NCBI GenBank assembly: GCA_004193555.1
Contig: RPGP01000001.1
Location: 918,790-982,789 of the forward strand
Reading direction: 5' to 3'
DNA: 64,000 bases
DNA from: Desulfobacteraceae bacterium Eth-SRB1
Lineage (GTDB): Bacteria > Desulfobacterota > Desulfobacteria > Desulfobacterales > ETH-SRB1
Below the pieces are notes generated by a model that was given only the letters and a program-made list of their open reading frames with translations, had not been told where the DNA came from and did no database searches. The position numbers and the translations under genes were made by a program. Shown piece after piece: positions 51,950 through 61,678 of this stretch; within the stretch, counting starts at the first letter, position 1; every line of letters begins with the position of its first letter.

Positions 51950-54235
51950 TTAGGTATGGTCCGTCTTTTGTCCACTTTCCAAAGAAGCAACAGGCAAAGA
52001 CACCTTAAAGGTGGTGCCTTTTTTCTCCATGTCCTCTTCTTCGGCTATTGTATCAAAGGTTATTTCTCCGCCATATTTGCTTATTATACCATGACTAACC
52101 GAAAGACCCAAGCCTGTGCCCTCTCCTACCTTTTTTGTGGTGAAAAATGCTTCAAATATCTTGTTTCTGTATTCCCTTTTAATACCATGTCCTGTGTCTT
52201 TGAAAAGAATCTCTACTTTGTTTCCAGAACTATTGAGGTTGGTGGAGATAACCAAAACCCCGCCTCTCTTCATAGCGCCAAAAGCATTGGTGACAAAATT
52301 CATGAAGACCTGTTGCAAGTGTCCTGAATCTCCTCTTGCTTTTGGCAGATTTTCTGTGAGGCGCTTCTCTAAAGTGATATTTTTTGCAATCAAAATATTT
52401 TCAACCACAGAAATCACCTTTTCAATGTTTTCATTGACATCGGCAGAATACTCTATTACCTCGGGGCGTCTGGCATAGCTCAGAATGCTTTCAACTATCT
52501 TTTTACAATTAAGCGCTTGCCTCTCTATGGTTTCGAGAATCTTATGGCTTTTGCTGCCAGTCTCCATCTTTTCCAGGAGAAGATCGCTAAAACCAATTAT
52601 TATCGCCACAGGGCTGTTCAATTCGTGCGCTACACCAGCGGACAATTTCCCCAAGGAGGCCAGTTTTTCCGTATTATACATCTGTTCTTCTTCCAGCTTC
52701 TTCCTCTCTGTAATATTCCTCGAAATTCCCAGGACAGCAAATACCTTGCCTTCCTCATCCTTAAGCGGCACAAAGTTGCTGGAAAACCAATACTCACGGT
52801 TCCCAACCTGCACCGGATATTTTACGTTTACGTTCCTTTCTGTATCAAACACCTCCTCGATAAAACGCACCTGCAACTCCGCGCTCTCTTCAGAAAAAAA
52901 GTCACGTAAAGTTTTGCCGATCAGATCCTCCATCTGCCTGCCGAAAAAATTGGAGATGCATCTATTCATGGACAGGTATCTTCCCTTTTTATCCACAGTA
53001 AAGATCAGGTCCTCTGCGCTTTCTACAAGGGTCTTGTATTTATCCTCTGATTTTTTCAGTTCTTCAAGCGAACTCTTCAAATCGTCTGTTTTCTTCATTA
53101 CCTCTGCTTCCAGTGTCCTGGACCAGCGTCGTTCAAAATTTATGATATACGCACCCCCCAGAATGATAGCAAACAAAATGCTACCCTGGATATAAAACTG
53201 GCGGATGAAGACCGAATGGACCGCGTCTTCAACTTCGCTCAGCGGCGCGACCACCGCCACCGACCAGAAGGATTGAGGGCCCACCCGAGGATGGATAGGA
53301 GCATAGGCGATCAATTTTTTCATTTCGGTTTCTACGCCCCTGTGCCACCCCGAGGTATACCACCCGGTTCCCTCCTTACCTTCGAGCATCTTTTCCTTTT
53401 GAATCGCATTGATCTGGGAAAAAGAAATCTTGGGTTTTCTCATGGCACGGGCATTAAGGGCATCCTTTCCGATAAATTCGTTTTGGGGATGGTAAAGAAA
53501 TATTCCCCTGCTGTCTATAACCCAGGCATATCCGGTCTTGCCTGACCTTATACCTTTGACAGCCTTTTCAACTAAACGTGTAACATCTATCATAAAGAAA
53601 AGCACTCCTGCAAAGTTCCCGGTAGCCACTGGATAAGCCTCATCAACGGATTGCTCATAAGTAGATGCGGCTAAGCACATAATAAGCTTGCCGGGATATT
53701 TTTCATTCTCTTGTGTAATCTCACAGGCATAAATCCTATTCTTGTTTTTTCTTAAATGCGCCCACTTAAAACACTCCATGTCGCAAAAATTACCGTGTAT
53801 CACATGGGACATCCCCAGATCATCAACAATATAGGCGTTTCTGCCGTTGCGGTCTATAAATCTTATTTCGAGGACTCCGTCATCCTTAACAGCGGATAAG
53901 GTGGTATTCATGCGGCTGGCCCAGGATACCTTCTCCAAATATTGAATGGATGGAGAGAGATTTAACAGCAAAAGCTCTCTCTTAATAAAATCCAGGCTGT
54001 TTTCCATCCGATTGGCGGCATACTTTGTTAATACCAGTTGCTGCCGGTTAAAATCTTCAGAGATGATCTCTTTCATCTGTCCAACAGAGAACATGCTCAG
54101 ATAGAAGGCAACTATGAGAAGCGCCATAACAAAAATGCCGGCAAGAACGATAGCCCTTCTTATATTATAGTATTTTTCGGCGAAATATTTTCTTTCTTTT
54201 TTCACTATCCTTAACCTTACCACCCAATTGAGCAA
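51950..54235 (-). CDS. Sensor histidine kinase with Cache and PAS domains
   Basis: 761 residues. Two membrane helices (AIVLAGIFVMALLIVAFYLS at about 30 and IQGSILFAIILGGAYIINF at about 350) frame an extracytoplasmic double-Cache-type sensor domain (GKTGYAWVIDSRGIFLYHPQ). A PAS domain follows (YKTLVESAEDLIFTVDKKGR), then the dimerisation helix with the phospho-histidine in LGKLSAGVAHELNSPVAIII, and the ATPase domain with the N box HLQQVFMNFVTNAFGAMKRG and GTGLGLSVSHGIISKYGGEI. It should sense a small ligand outside, perhaps the anion carried by the SLC13 permease of the same locus. Complete. Confidence 0.94.
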   Translation of the reverse strand: MLNWVVRLRIVKKERKYFAEKYYNIRRAIVLAGIFVMALLIVAFYLSMFSVGQMKEIISEDFNRQQLVLTKYAANRMENSLDFIKRELLLLNLSPSIQYLEKVSWASRMNTTLSAVKDDGVLEIRFIDRNGRNAYIVDDLGMSHVIHGNFCDMECFKWAHLRKNKNRIYACEITQENEKYPGKLIMCLAASTYEQSVDEAYPVATGNFAGVLFFMIDVTRLVEKAVKGIRSGKTGYAWVIDSRGIFLYHPQNEFIGKDALNARAMRKPKISFSQINAIQKEKMLEGKEGTGWYTSGWHRGVETEMKKLIAYAPIHPRVGPQSFWSVAVVAPLSEVEDAVHSVFIRQFYIQGSILFAIILGGAYIINFERRWSRTLEAEVMKKTDDLKSSLEELKKSEDKYKTLVESAEDLIFTVDKKGRYLSMNRCISNFFGRQMEDLIGKTLRDFFSEESAELQVRFIEEVFDTERNVNVKYPVQVGNREYWFSSNFVPLKDEEGKVFAVLGISRNITERKKLEEEQMYNTEKLASLGKLSAGVAHELNSPVAIIIGFSDLLLEKMETGSKSHKILETIERQALNCKKIVESILSYARRPEVIEYSADVNENIEKVISVVENILIAKNITLEKRLTENLPKARGDSGHLQQVFMNFVTNAFGAMKRGGVLVISTNLNSSGNKVEILFKDTGHGIKREYRNKIFEAFFTTKKVGEGTGLGLSVSHGIISKYGGEITFDTIAEEEDMEKKGTTFKVSLPVASLESGQKTDHT

Positions 54236-54413
54236 AGCTCAATCGGGTGGTATTGGGTGTTTGTTGTCAGGTATTAGCCCTTAAGATTCTTTCCGTGATG
54301 CGATTTCCTTATTCAGATAACTTTTTAAAAGTCAGGCGTCAATAAACAATAGTTCTTCAGGCCAAAAGATGCTGGTGAAGCTGCCATGTTCTTGAGCTTG
54401 AGCAGAAATTTGC
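54236..54413. other. Spacer between the two kinases
   Basis: 178 bp with no gene. A short inverted pair, CACCCAATTGAGC and GCTCAATCGGGTG (54221-54250), straddles the start of the downstream kinase gene and could affect its translation. Confidence 0.45.
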
Positions 54414-55565
54414 TCACTTATGAAAATATGAAAAATCGACAGGCAGAGACACAGTAAAGGCAGTTCCTTTGTTCTCTCTGTCATCTTCTTCAGTCACTGT
54501 CTCAAAAGTTATGTCTCCGTCGTACTTGGACACCAGACCATAACAGGCCGAAAGACCCAGCCCTGCCCCCTCCCCCACCTCTCTTGTGGTGAAAAAAGGA
54601 TCAAATATTTCGTTTCTGTGTTCCCTTTTAATACCATGCCCGGTGTCCCGGAAAAGAATTTCCACTTTGTTTTCAGGGCTATTATGTCTGGTAGAAATGG
54701 TTAAACGCCCTCCTCCGTGCATAGCAGTAATGGCATTGGTAATCAGGTTCATAAAGACCTGACGTAAATATTCCGGATTTCCTTTTGCTCTTGGCAGATC
54801 TCCCGCAAAGTTCTTCTCTATAACAATCTTCTCCTTACGCAGGATATCCATAACCATGGAAAGCACCCTTTCAAGATTTTTATTGACGTCAGCAGAATGC
54901 TTGGTTACATTTGAAAATGTGGCAAAACTTATAAGATTTTCAACAATCCGTTTACAATTAAACCCCTGTCTTTCTATGGTCTTGAGAATATCGTAGCTCT
55001 TGGTGCCGCGTTCCGTTTTTTCCAGGAGAAGATCGACAAAACCAAGGATTACCGCCATCGGGTTGTTTAATTCATGCGCCAGACCTGCTGCCAGCTTTCC
55101 CATGGATACCAGCTTTTGCATATTATACAACCGGTCACCAACTTTTTTCCATTTGGTGATGTCCCTTTCCATTTGAATCACCCGGATAATCTCGCCCCGG
55201 TCATCCAATGTCGGATAGGCTATGCTCCTGGTATATGCAACATCATGCCCGCTAAGACGCCTGCGAAGAACATCGGAAATTTCACCTGTTCTGAGTGCAT
55301 CCCGGACGGAGCAAGGATAGTTGTGAGCACAGGGTTTGTCCAAATTGTGAAGAAGCCGATAACAATGTCTGCCAAGTATCTCATGCTTTGGTTTGCCGAC
55401 TCTTTTCGCAAGCGATTCATTTACTCCCATTATTTTGTAATCCGTGTCAACAACCATAATTTTATCTTTGATGCCATCCAAAACACTGACAAGAACCCTA
55501 TTGGCTTCCAGCAATTCTTCCCTTGTGTCCAATTCATGTTCTTTTTTCATGATGTCCTGAAGCAA
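54414..55565 (-). CDS. Cytoplasmic PAS sensor histidine kinase
   Basis: 383 residues, no membrane helix. A short coiled coil leads to a PAS domain (VVDTDYKIMGVNESLAKRVG) that contains four cysteine/histidine residues (RHCYRLLHNLDKPCAHNYPC), possibly a metal or redox site. The kinase core mirrors that of the kinase downstream: MGKLAAGLAHELNNPMAVIL with the phospho-histidine, EYLRQVFMNLITNAITAMHG, GAGLGLSACYGLVSKYDGDI. The two genes are likely paralogues. It follows the PPDK-like gene after 42 bp. Confidence 0.92.
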   Translation of the reverse strand: MLQDIMKKEHELDTREELLEANRVLVSVLDGIKDKIMVVDTDYKIMGVNESLAKRVGKPKHEILGRHCYRLLHNLDKPCAHNYPCSVRDALRTGEISDVLRRRLSGHDVAYTRSIAYPTLDDRGEIIRVIQMERDITKWKKVGDRLYNMQKLVSMGKLAAGLAHELNNPMAVILGFVDLLLEKTERGTKSYDILKTIERQGFNCKRIVENLISFATFSNVTKHSADVNKNLERVLSMVMDILRKEKIVIEKNFAGDLPRAKGNPEYLRQVFMNLITNAITAMHGGGRLTISTRHNSPENKVEILFRDTGHGIKREHRNEIFDPFFTTREVGEGAGLGLSACYGLVSKYDGDITFETVTEEDDRENKGTAFTVSLPVDFSYFHK

Positions 55566-55607
55566 ATCGTGATTTTTGTCTGTTAAAAATCAGGCATCCG
55601 ATTCGGT

Positions 55608-58175
55608 TTACTCGACATAATGTTTATTGATGAATTCCTTGGCATACCAATTTACAACATCATCACTAAACAAAGTCATATCCAGTTGTTTGGTGAATAC
55701 GGTCAACTTAGCCATTATATCCAGTTTTTTCTCGATAGTAATTCTGTCATACTTGGTCACCCTGCCATCCAAGACATCGCCGGTCGTATCAACATAAAAA
55801 TCTATCTTTTCCAAAATTTTCTTTATGAGTTGAGTCCTTCTGGCACGTCTGTCGTGGGATGCCCCGCCACCTCTAAACAAAAAACGGATATAGTTGTCAT
55901 TGATAGAGTCACCTGCATACGCCTCGAGAGTCTGCAGATGATAACCGAGCCTGATACTGAAGTTCATGTATTCTCTGGATACTACAGCAAAGCTGGGTTC
56001 AGAAAAGGCCTTCTCGGGGTTAGGATGCATAGTGGAGCCGGCAATTACACTGAGCAGGCCCTTTACATTTACAGGTGGGGGACCCGGCCATTCTAAGGCC
56101 ATCATCCCTTTTAGAAGAGCCTTCATTGGGATGCAAGCAATCTTGTCGACTGTGATCTTGCCTGAACCGTTTTCCACGCCGCCACCCAGATCTATCACGC
56201 GTATATCAAGAGGGAGCTGGACATGCAGCTTCACGGCCTCGCCCTTCCTGTGTGCACCCTCACCGATTTTGAACATCTCATTCATCGCCACTTCATGGGC
56301 AAACCGGGTTATGTCGTGAAAGGTCTCACAATATTTGGGGCTAAATTGTTCTTTATCCTCGGGATATAGAAGGTTCAGAGGAACTATGCTTTTTAAAACA
56401 CCTCTTAAGGCCTCAAAAACAGGAGTATCCTTGAAAGGGTTCTCTGTTTTTCCTGCCTCGACAAGCTGCTCTATGCGCCCATCATAAATGCTTCCATTAA
56501 TAGCATCAACAGTAATTTCCTGGCCGGGCTTCAAGGTCTTCATAGCTATCTCGGCATTAAGAATGGTGGGCACCCTATACTCCCTGGCAAGCGATGCCAT
56601 GTGGCCTGTAGGGCTTCCTACATCGGCAATAATAGCGCTGGTCTTGTTCATGACAGTCACAAACTTCGGAGAGGTATGTTTGGCCACGAGGACAGCCCCT
56701 TCCGGGAAGCTCTTTAGTTCTTCATCATTGGTAACAAAACATACCTTTCCGGCGCCAACACCCTTGCAGGCAATTTGCCCCTTATCGATCAAAATCTTAT
56801 GGCCGTGTAAAGATCTGGGAACAGGCCTGCTCCGTTTTTCCGCTACAATCCGAAGCGGTCTCGCCTGCAGAATAAGAAGGTTGTCGTTCAAATCAAGCGC
56901 CCATTCTATATCCTGTGGCTTTCCATAGTGTTTCTCAAGCACCAGGGCATATCCGGCAAGGGTGATTACCTGTTCCTCTGTAAGACACGGCATCCGTCTT
57001 ATATAATCCGGCACCCTGGTATCTATTACGCCAGCGTCAAGCCTGCATATGAGCATATCCTGCTGCACGGGTTGGTTTTTTTCCAAAATGGTCCCGGGAA
57101 TATCCCTCGAAACTACATAAGTATGTGGTTCTACTATACCATCAACGGCATATTTTCCCAGGCCCCAAACCCCATTGATTATGATCCCATGCTTTTTTTC
57201 ATCCGTAGGATCACGCGAGTACATAACTCCGCTTGCCTTGGCATCAATCATTTCAACCACACCAACGGCCATGACCATATCTTCTTCCTGGAAGCCTTTA
57301 CTTTTACAATAGAATATGGCCCTTGTGGTAAAAAGACTGGCGATAATCTCAACATATGCTGAGACTACGTCCTCCGGCGCAACGTTAAGTATAGTCTTGT
57401 ACTGCCCTGCAAAGGTAAATTGGGCGTCCTCATGGATGGCGCTGCTTCTGACGGATGCATAGAATTCGCCGGTCCTGTGACCCGCCTTTCTCTCTAATTC
57501 CGATGCGGCATCTGATATGCTTTTTTCTAAATCAGGGGGAACGCGGGCGTTCAGAACCAGATTTTGCGCCTCCTTGCTTACCCTGGTGAGCTCTACCATA
57601 CTGACTGGATCCAGCGAAGCAATACTAATCTTATCTCCTAACTCATTATAATCCATAAATCTCTTGAAGGCATGGGCGCTTATACAAAAGCCCTCAGGGA
57701 CTGGGAGATTAAGCCTGCTTTTGATTTCCCCTAAATTAGCATTCTTGCCACCTACGCTGCGTACCATATCTTTTGTTACATCTTCAAAAGGCATGGTGAA
57801 CTCCGTTACGGGAATCTCGATGTTTTTGGCAAGAAAATTTTTGATTGCAGCGTTAATTTTTTCAAATGCATCATACAGGCCGCTATATTCCCCGTTTGAT
57901 AGGCTGTCGAGATTCTCTATAACACTCTGAACCTTTTCTATCAGAATATTACACTTAGAATCAACATAATGCATGTCAAACATATAATCCCCTGAGAGCT
58001 TTTCCTCCATATCCGCCATTGTCTCCAGGATGGAGTTGTTGTCGGCGAGAAGTTTCTGAAAGCAGTCGTATCTCTCTTTGAATGGCGTTCCATCAGGAGG
58101 AGATGCTTTGGGAATGTCAGCCTTCTTAAACTTGATCTTTTTGAATATGCTTAACAAGCTACGCATTTGACCCAT
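55608..58175 (-). CDS. PEP/pyruvate-dikinase-like protein without the PEP barrel
   Basis: 855 residues. Residues 1-130 are a helical region of unknown type. About 133-450 is the ATP-grasp nucleotide-binding domain of PEP synthase/PPDK (RSVGGKNANLGEIKSRLNLP, YASVRSSAIHEDAQFTFAGQ, PQDIEWALDLNDNLLILQAR). Next is the swivel domain, with its phospho-histidine in ADVGSPTGHMASLAREYRVP (the usual TSHAAI reads TGHMAS). The last 270 residues (YCETFHDITRFAHEVAMNEM, DIRVIDLGGGVENGSGKITV, IRFLFRGGGASHDRRARRTQ) are not the PEP-binding TIM barrel. It may phosphorylate a different acceptor. It lies between CBS genes and the two kinases in one operon-like array. Confidence 0.88.
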   Translation of the reverse strand: MGQMRSLLSIFKKIKFKKADIPKASPPDGTPFKERYDCFQKLLADNNSILETMADMEEKLSGDYMFDMHYVDSKCNILIEKVQSVIENLDSLSNGEYSGLYDAFEKINAAIKNFLAKNIEIPVTEFTMPFEDVTKDMVRSVGGKNANLGEIKSRLNLPVPEGFCISAHAFKRFMDYNELGDKISIASLDPVSMVELTRVSKEAQNLVLNARVPPDLEKSISDAASELERKAGHRTGEFYASVRSSAIHEDAQFTFAGQYKTILNVAPEDVVSAYVEIIASLFTTRAIFYCKSKGFQEEDMVMAVGVVEMIDAKASGVMYSRDPTDEKKHGIIINGVWGLGKYAVDGIVEPHTYVVSRDIPGTILEKNQPVQQDMLICRLDAGVIDTRVPDYIRRMPCLTEEQVITLAGYALVLEKHYGKPQDIEWALDLNDNLLILQARPLRIVAEKRSRPVPRSLHGHKILIDKGQIACKGVGAGKVCFVTNDEELKSFPEGAVLVAKHTSPKFVTVMNKTSAIIADVGSPTGHMASLAREYRVPTILNAEIAMKTLKPGQEITVDAINGSIYDGRIEQLVEAGKTENPFKDTPVFEALRGVLKSIVPLNLLYPEDKEQFSPKYCETFHDITRFAHEVAMNEMFKIGEGAHRKGEAVKLHVQLPLDIRVIDLGGGVENGSGKITVDKIACIPMKALLKGMMALEWPGPPPVNVKGLLSVIAGSTMHPNPEKAFSEPSFAVVSREYMNFSIRLGYHLQTLEAYAGDSINDNYIRFLFRGGGASHDRRARRTQLIKKILEKIDFYVDTTGDVLDGRVTKYDRITIEKKLDIMAKLTVFTKQLDMTLFSDDVVNWYAKEFINKHYVE

Positions 58176-58338
58176 AAACTCACCCTTGCCGGGAATGTGC
58201 TTGAACAGCTATACTGTAAATTAGAGCTTTTTTTATTATGTTTTTATTTACCACAAAAAACATAATAAAATTAGCATTAATTCTAATAACAGCCTGACCG
58301 TTTCAAAAATCGCAATTTATAGTCGCGCAAAATATACT

Positions 58339-58815
58339 TCAAAACCTGAGAATAAACGCTGCAATCTCATGAAATATATCACGCATTTTCACTGCCCCTG
58401 CCACGTTTTCCGACTCCTTAACCGGCAGCAGATCTATATTGTGTTTAAGCATGAGATGGGCTGCTGTCAGGACATGATCTTCGATATCTACAATTATGTT
58501 AAATGGAGTGATAAAATCCTTTATAGGTTTTTTTAACTGGTCAAGATTATGAGTTGATATAAGCTTTTCCCATTCATCAGAAACTTTCTTTGTAGAAAGT
58601 TTTGAGAACCCTGGATGGATATCTCTCAGCATCTCCTTCTGGTCTAAAACACCGATGAGTCCATAAGACTCATCAAAAACCAGAATAGTGTCATGTGCTG
58701 TCTCATAAGAAAAGTTCAACAGAACAACAGCCTCTTCCAGGGTGGCCCAATACGGCATATGGGGATAATCTGTGATGGGAATCATCAGTTCTTTTAGATT
58801 CTTGATTTTAGCCAT
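58339..58815 (-). CDS. Tandem CBS-domain protein
   Basis: 158 residues with two CBS motifs: YPHMPYWATLEEAVVLLNFS with LVFDESYGLIGVLDQKEMLR, and FNIIVDIEDHVLTAAHLMLK with LLPVKESENVAGAVKMRDIF. CBS pairs bind adenine nucleotides and report energy state. Its N-terminal MIPITDYPHMPYW matches the start of the CBS protein at 60503 (VEITEYPHIPYW), so the two are paralogues. Between them lies the SLC13 permease, which they may regulate. Confidence 0.9.
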   Translation of the reverse strand: MAKIKNLKELMIPITDYPHMPYWATLEEAVVLLNFSYETAHDTILVFDESYGLIGVLDQKEMLRDIHPGFSKLSTKKVSDEWEKLISTHNLDQLKKPIKDFITPFNIIVDIEDHVLTAAHLMLKHNIDLLPVKESENVAGAVKMRDIFHEIAAFILRF

Positions 58816-58960
58816 TTTTTAACACTCTTTTTTTCTAAGAAACCCACCCCAGTCCCCCCGTTGTAAAGGGGGGACTTAGGAAATTTTGCAGGTAACCGCA
58901 CAGTTTAACAATTTTAGTCCTTCAAAGCATTTCAAACAGTCGCCTTTACTTTTTCACTTA
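58816..58960. other. Spacer with a C6/G6 hairpin
   Basis: AGTCCCCCC-GTTGTAAA-GGGGGGACT at 58852-58877 forms a strong hairpin between the permease and the next CBS gene. No U tract follows on the minus strand. It may tune readthrough from the permease into the genes downstream. Confidence 0.6.
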
Positions 58961-60490
58961 CTACGGTCTGAGTACCGTTATCGGCATGCCCAGCATCGGC
59001 CAGATCACAAAAACGCTCAGAGCCACTACAGCCATTAGAATAATACTGGCCGGAATGCCGTAAAGAAAAAATTCGCCCGTGCTAAACTGCTTTGAATTAT
59101 ATGCTATGGCGTTCGGGGCCGCGCCCACCAACAGGAGAAAGGGCATGCCCGCTGTTACCAATGACGCATAGAGTATGACCTCTCCGGCCACGCCGAGATA
59201 CGGAGCAATCACCAATGCCACAGGAAGAGAGATGGCGATAGCTGCCACGTTCATAATAAAATTTGTCATGATCATGACAAAAAACGCGATACTCATGACA
59301 AACACGAAGGCGCTGGATTTCTGGAACATGACGAGCCAGTTCACGGCAAGCCATTTGGCAGCGCCTGTTTCCCAGAGGCAAAAGCCTATACTCATGGCGC
59401 CGGCAAACAGGAGAATGATATTCCATGGAATCTCTTCGAGATCTTTAATATCTAGAATCTTGACAAGAAAGAATATCACGGTCGAAAGCAAAACAATCGC
59501 TGTTTTATGAAAGATCTTCAACTCAGGGCAAAAAGACCGTAGCGCCAGGAAAATGATCACCGCGCCAACAATGACTATGGCCATAATTTCATCTCCGGTA
59601 ATCTTTCCCAATTGGGCATTCAGTTGTTTTGCCTTTTTCCTGAGACCGGGAATAGTCTTTTTTTCCGGCTTGAAAAAGATCATGAAAAATCCCCAAAGAG
59701 CGAAAACCATCAGCCAGCCAGGAATAAACATATAGTAGGTCAGTTGAAAAAAACTTATGTCTTTTCCCATGATATCGTTAAAAAAACCGATAGCCACTGC
59801 GCCGCGTGCAGCGCCCAAAAGGGTCACTATGCTCCCTGCTCCGGCCACATAAGCCATGCCCATGAATAACCCCTTACCGAATTTGGTTTGTTTGTCCCCC
59901 TCTCCGTAAAGCGCGTAGATAGCCATAAGGAGTGGAAATATAGTGGCGGCCACAGCGGTGTGCGCCATGATGTGGGTCAAGGCTGCTGTCACCACAAAGC
60001 AGCCAAGGTAAATCATGCTGGTTTTTTCTCCCACAACAACAAGCATCTTATATGCCAGACGCTTTGTCAAACCTGTCTTGGTAAAGACCATGCCGATGAC
60101 TATTGAACCAAAGATAAACATTACAGAAGGGTCCATGAAATCATTAAAGGCTTGCTTGGCGGGCCTTATTAGAAACAGGGCTTGTAACACCCCAATCGTG
60201 AGACTGGTCACGCCGATCGGCACGACCTCAAATATCCACCAGGTGCTGGCTAACAAAAACACGGCCAACGCCCCCTTGGCCGCCTGGGGTAGCGGAAAAT
60301 GCGCTCCCGCAGGGTCAATGGCGTCCGGCCACTGTGGGGCAAAATAGACTACTGCGAATAAAATAATACCTATTGACATAAAAAGCAGTCGCTTCCAGTC
60401 GAATATGGGCTTTTTGGGAGAAATAACTATTTCTTCAGGCATCTCCGGAAGGCCGGGCCCTGTAGCAATCGGTTTTTTCTTTTCAACCAT
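58961..60490 (-). CDS. SLC13/DASS-family anion permease
   Basis: 509 residues with about twelve membrane helices. DASS carriers import dicarboxylates, citrate, sulfate or similar anions with sodium. Family features: WWIFEVVPIGVTSLTIGVLQ, HIMAHTAVAATIFPLLMAIY as the first substrate/Na+ site, and MTNFIMNVAAIAISLPVALV as the second, with LVGAAPNAIAYNSKQFSTGE in the C-terminal half. A 30-residue cytoplasmic N-terminus precedes helix 1. In sulfate reducers some DASS proteins are proposed sulfate importers. Flanking CBS genes suggest energy-dependent control. Twelve bases separate it from the upstream CBS gene. Confidence 0.92.
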   Translation of the reverse strand: MVEKKKPIATGPGLPEMPEEIVISPKKPIFDWKRLLFMSIGIILFAVVYFAPQWPDAIDPAGAHFPLPQAAKGALAVFLLASTWWIFEVVPIGVTSLTIGVLQALFLIRPAKQAFNDFMDPSVMFIFGSIVIGMVFTKTGLTKRLAYKMLVVVGEKTSMIYLGCFVVTAALTHIMAHTAVAATIFPLLMAIYALYGEGDKQTKFGKGLFMGMAYVAGAGSIVTLLGAARGAVAIGFFNDIMGKDISFFQLTYYMFIPGWLMVFALWGFFMIFFKPEKKTIPGLRKKAKQLNAQLGKITGDEIMAIVIVGAVIIFLALRSFCPELKIFHKTAIVLLSTVIFFLVKILDIKDLEEIPWNIILLFAGAMSIGFCLWETGAAKWLAVNWLVMFQKSSAFVFVMSIAFFVMIMTNFIMNVAAIAISLPVALVIAPYLGVAGEVILYASLVTAGMPFLLLVGAAPNAIAYNSKQFSTGEFFLYGIPASIILMAVVALSVFVIWPMLGMPITVLRP

Positions 60491-60502
60491 CTTACACCTC
60501 CC

Positions 60503-61027
60503 TTACTCTACCACAATTTTGGTTAGCTCATTAAAAACATCGCTCATCCGCAGAACGCCTCTTACTTTCTCACCTTCCATCACAGGGATCAGGTTGACGT
60601 CAGCCTGAATCATGATAAAAGCCGCCCTTGGAATAGAATCATTAACGTCAACCTTAGCTTCGACCGGCACCATGACCTCACTCACCGGTTTTTCCGCCTC
60701 CTTTTTGCACCCTTCAGAAAACGTCCCTTCAAGTAGAGCCGAAAGTCCTGCGTAATCGGAGCCTGTCAGACCCTGGTAAGGCGATTTTTCATCCTTTCTA
60801 AGAAATTTCGGCTCAATACCAACAAGAAGTTTCTTGAGTGTCAGAACACCGAGGAGTTGATACTTTTCATCAAACACCAAAACCATGCGATGTATTCCCA
60901 GACCCGATTTCTCATCATAAGTACTGCGAACCAGGAAAATAGCTTCCCTCACACTCAGCCAATACGGAATGTGCGGATACTCAGTTATCTCCACCATTAA
61001 ATCTCCAACCTTCTTGGCATTCGACAT
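60503..61027 (-). CDS. Tandem CBS-domain protein
   Basis: 174 residues with two CBS motifs: YPHIPYWLSVREAIFLVRST with MVLVFDEKYQLLGVLTLKKL, and VEAKVDVNDSIPRAAFIMIQ with LIPVMEGEKVRGVLRMSDVF. GGAGGTGT lies before the ATG. It directly precedes the SLC13 gene with only 12 bp between, so the two are surely co-transcribed. It is paralogous with 58339, and more distantly with 61123. Confidence 0.92.
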   Translation of the reverse strand: MSNAKKVGDLMVEITEYPHIPYWLSVREAIFLVRSTYDEKSGLGIHRMVLVFDEKYQLLGVLTLKKLLVGIEPKFLRKDEKSPYQGLTGSDYAGLSALLEGTFSEGCKKEAEKPVSEVMVPVEAKVDVNDSIPRAAFIMIQADVNLIPVMEGEKVRGVLRMSDVFNELTKIVVE

Positions 61028-61122
61028 GCCACACCTCCTTTAGTAAATCGTTTTGTGTAAATTCAAACAAAGCCCTAATCTACCTAATGTCCATCCACAA
61101 ATAATGGACACCACCTATAAAA

Positions 61123-61647
61123 TCAGCATGCTTTGCTTCCTTTTTTTGATCTGCCCTGTACCCCTGATGCCAGTTCGGCAATATAGGCTGAAATTTCATG
61201 GATGTGAATTATGCCCACCACTTCCTCCTTGCTTGTTGCCGGGAGAAAATCCTCTTGATACTTATTAAGCAAGAAGACGGCCTCCATGAGCATCTTGCTT
61301 TTCCCTATATAAGCTCTGACAGGAGCCATGATTTCTCTAACCCGCTTGTTCATGCCATCAAGGCATTCGCTCTCAAATTGTCCTTCCCAAAATATAGGCC
61401 CACTCTTTTTGGCTCCCTTGAGAAAGCGGGTCGTCAAGCCTAACACCAGATCAGCGGGTTTAACAAACCCCTTGATAATCTCCTTTTCGCCTGGCTCCTT
61501 TCCTACGACAACAAGGCATAGGTGTTTGCCCTCTTTTCTTGTTTTATCGATAAGCAGCAAGGCTTCTTGCACTGTTGCGTCCTCTTTGATGTAAGAATAG
61601 CGATCCAGAGAACGCATAAAATCTTTAACGAGCTTTTCTGAAGGCAT
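61123..61647 (-). CDS. CBS-domain protein, first gene of the locus
   Basis: 174 residues from ATG 61647, which has GAGGGAAA seven bases upstream; the open frame runs 12 codons further but would cover the promoter. CBS-like pieces are DRYSYIKEDATVQEALLLID with CLVVVGKEPGEKEIIKGFVK, and GKSKMLMEAVFLLNKYQEDF with LPATSKEEVVGIIHIHEISA. The start MPSEKLVKDFMRSLDRYSY resembles that of voltage- or transport-linked CBS proteins. It is 95 bp ahead of the next CBS gene and follows the sigma-54 promoter. Confidence 0.88.
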   Translation of the reverse strand: MPSEKLVKDFMRSLDRYSYIKEDATVQEALLLIDKTRKEGKHLCLVVVGKEPGEKEIIKGFVKPADLVLGLTTRFLKGAKKSGPIFWEGQFESECLDGMNKRVREIMAPVRAYIGKSKMLMEAVFLLNKYQEDFLPATSKEEVVGIIHIHEISAYIAELASGVQGRSKKGSKAC

Positions 61648-61678
61648 AGTCCGTTTCCCTCGATATTTTACTATATAG

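Noticed and set aside
58852-58877. Rho-independent terminator after the SLC13 gene
   Set aside because: Strong stem but no U tract on the minus strand; listed only as a hairpin.
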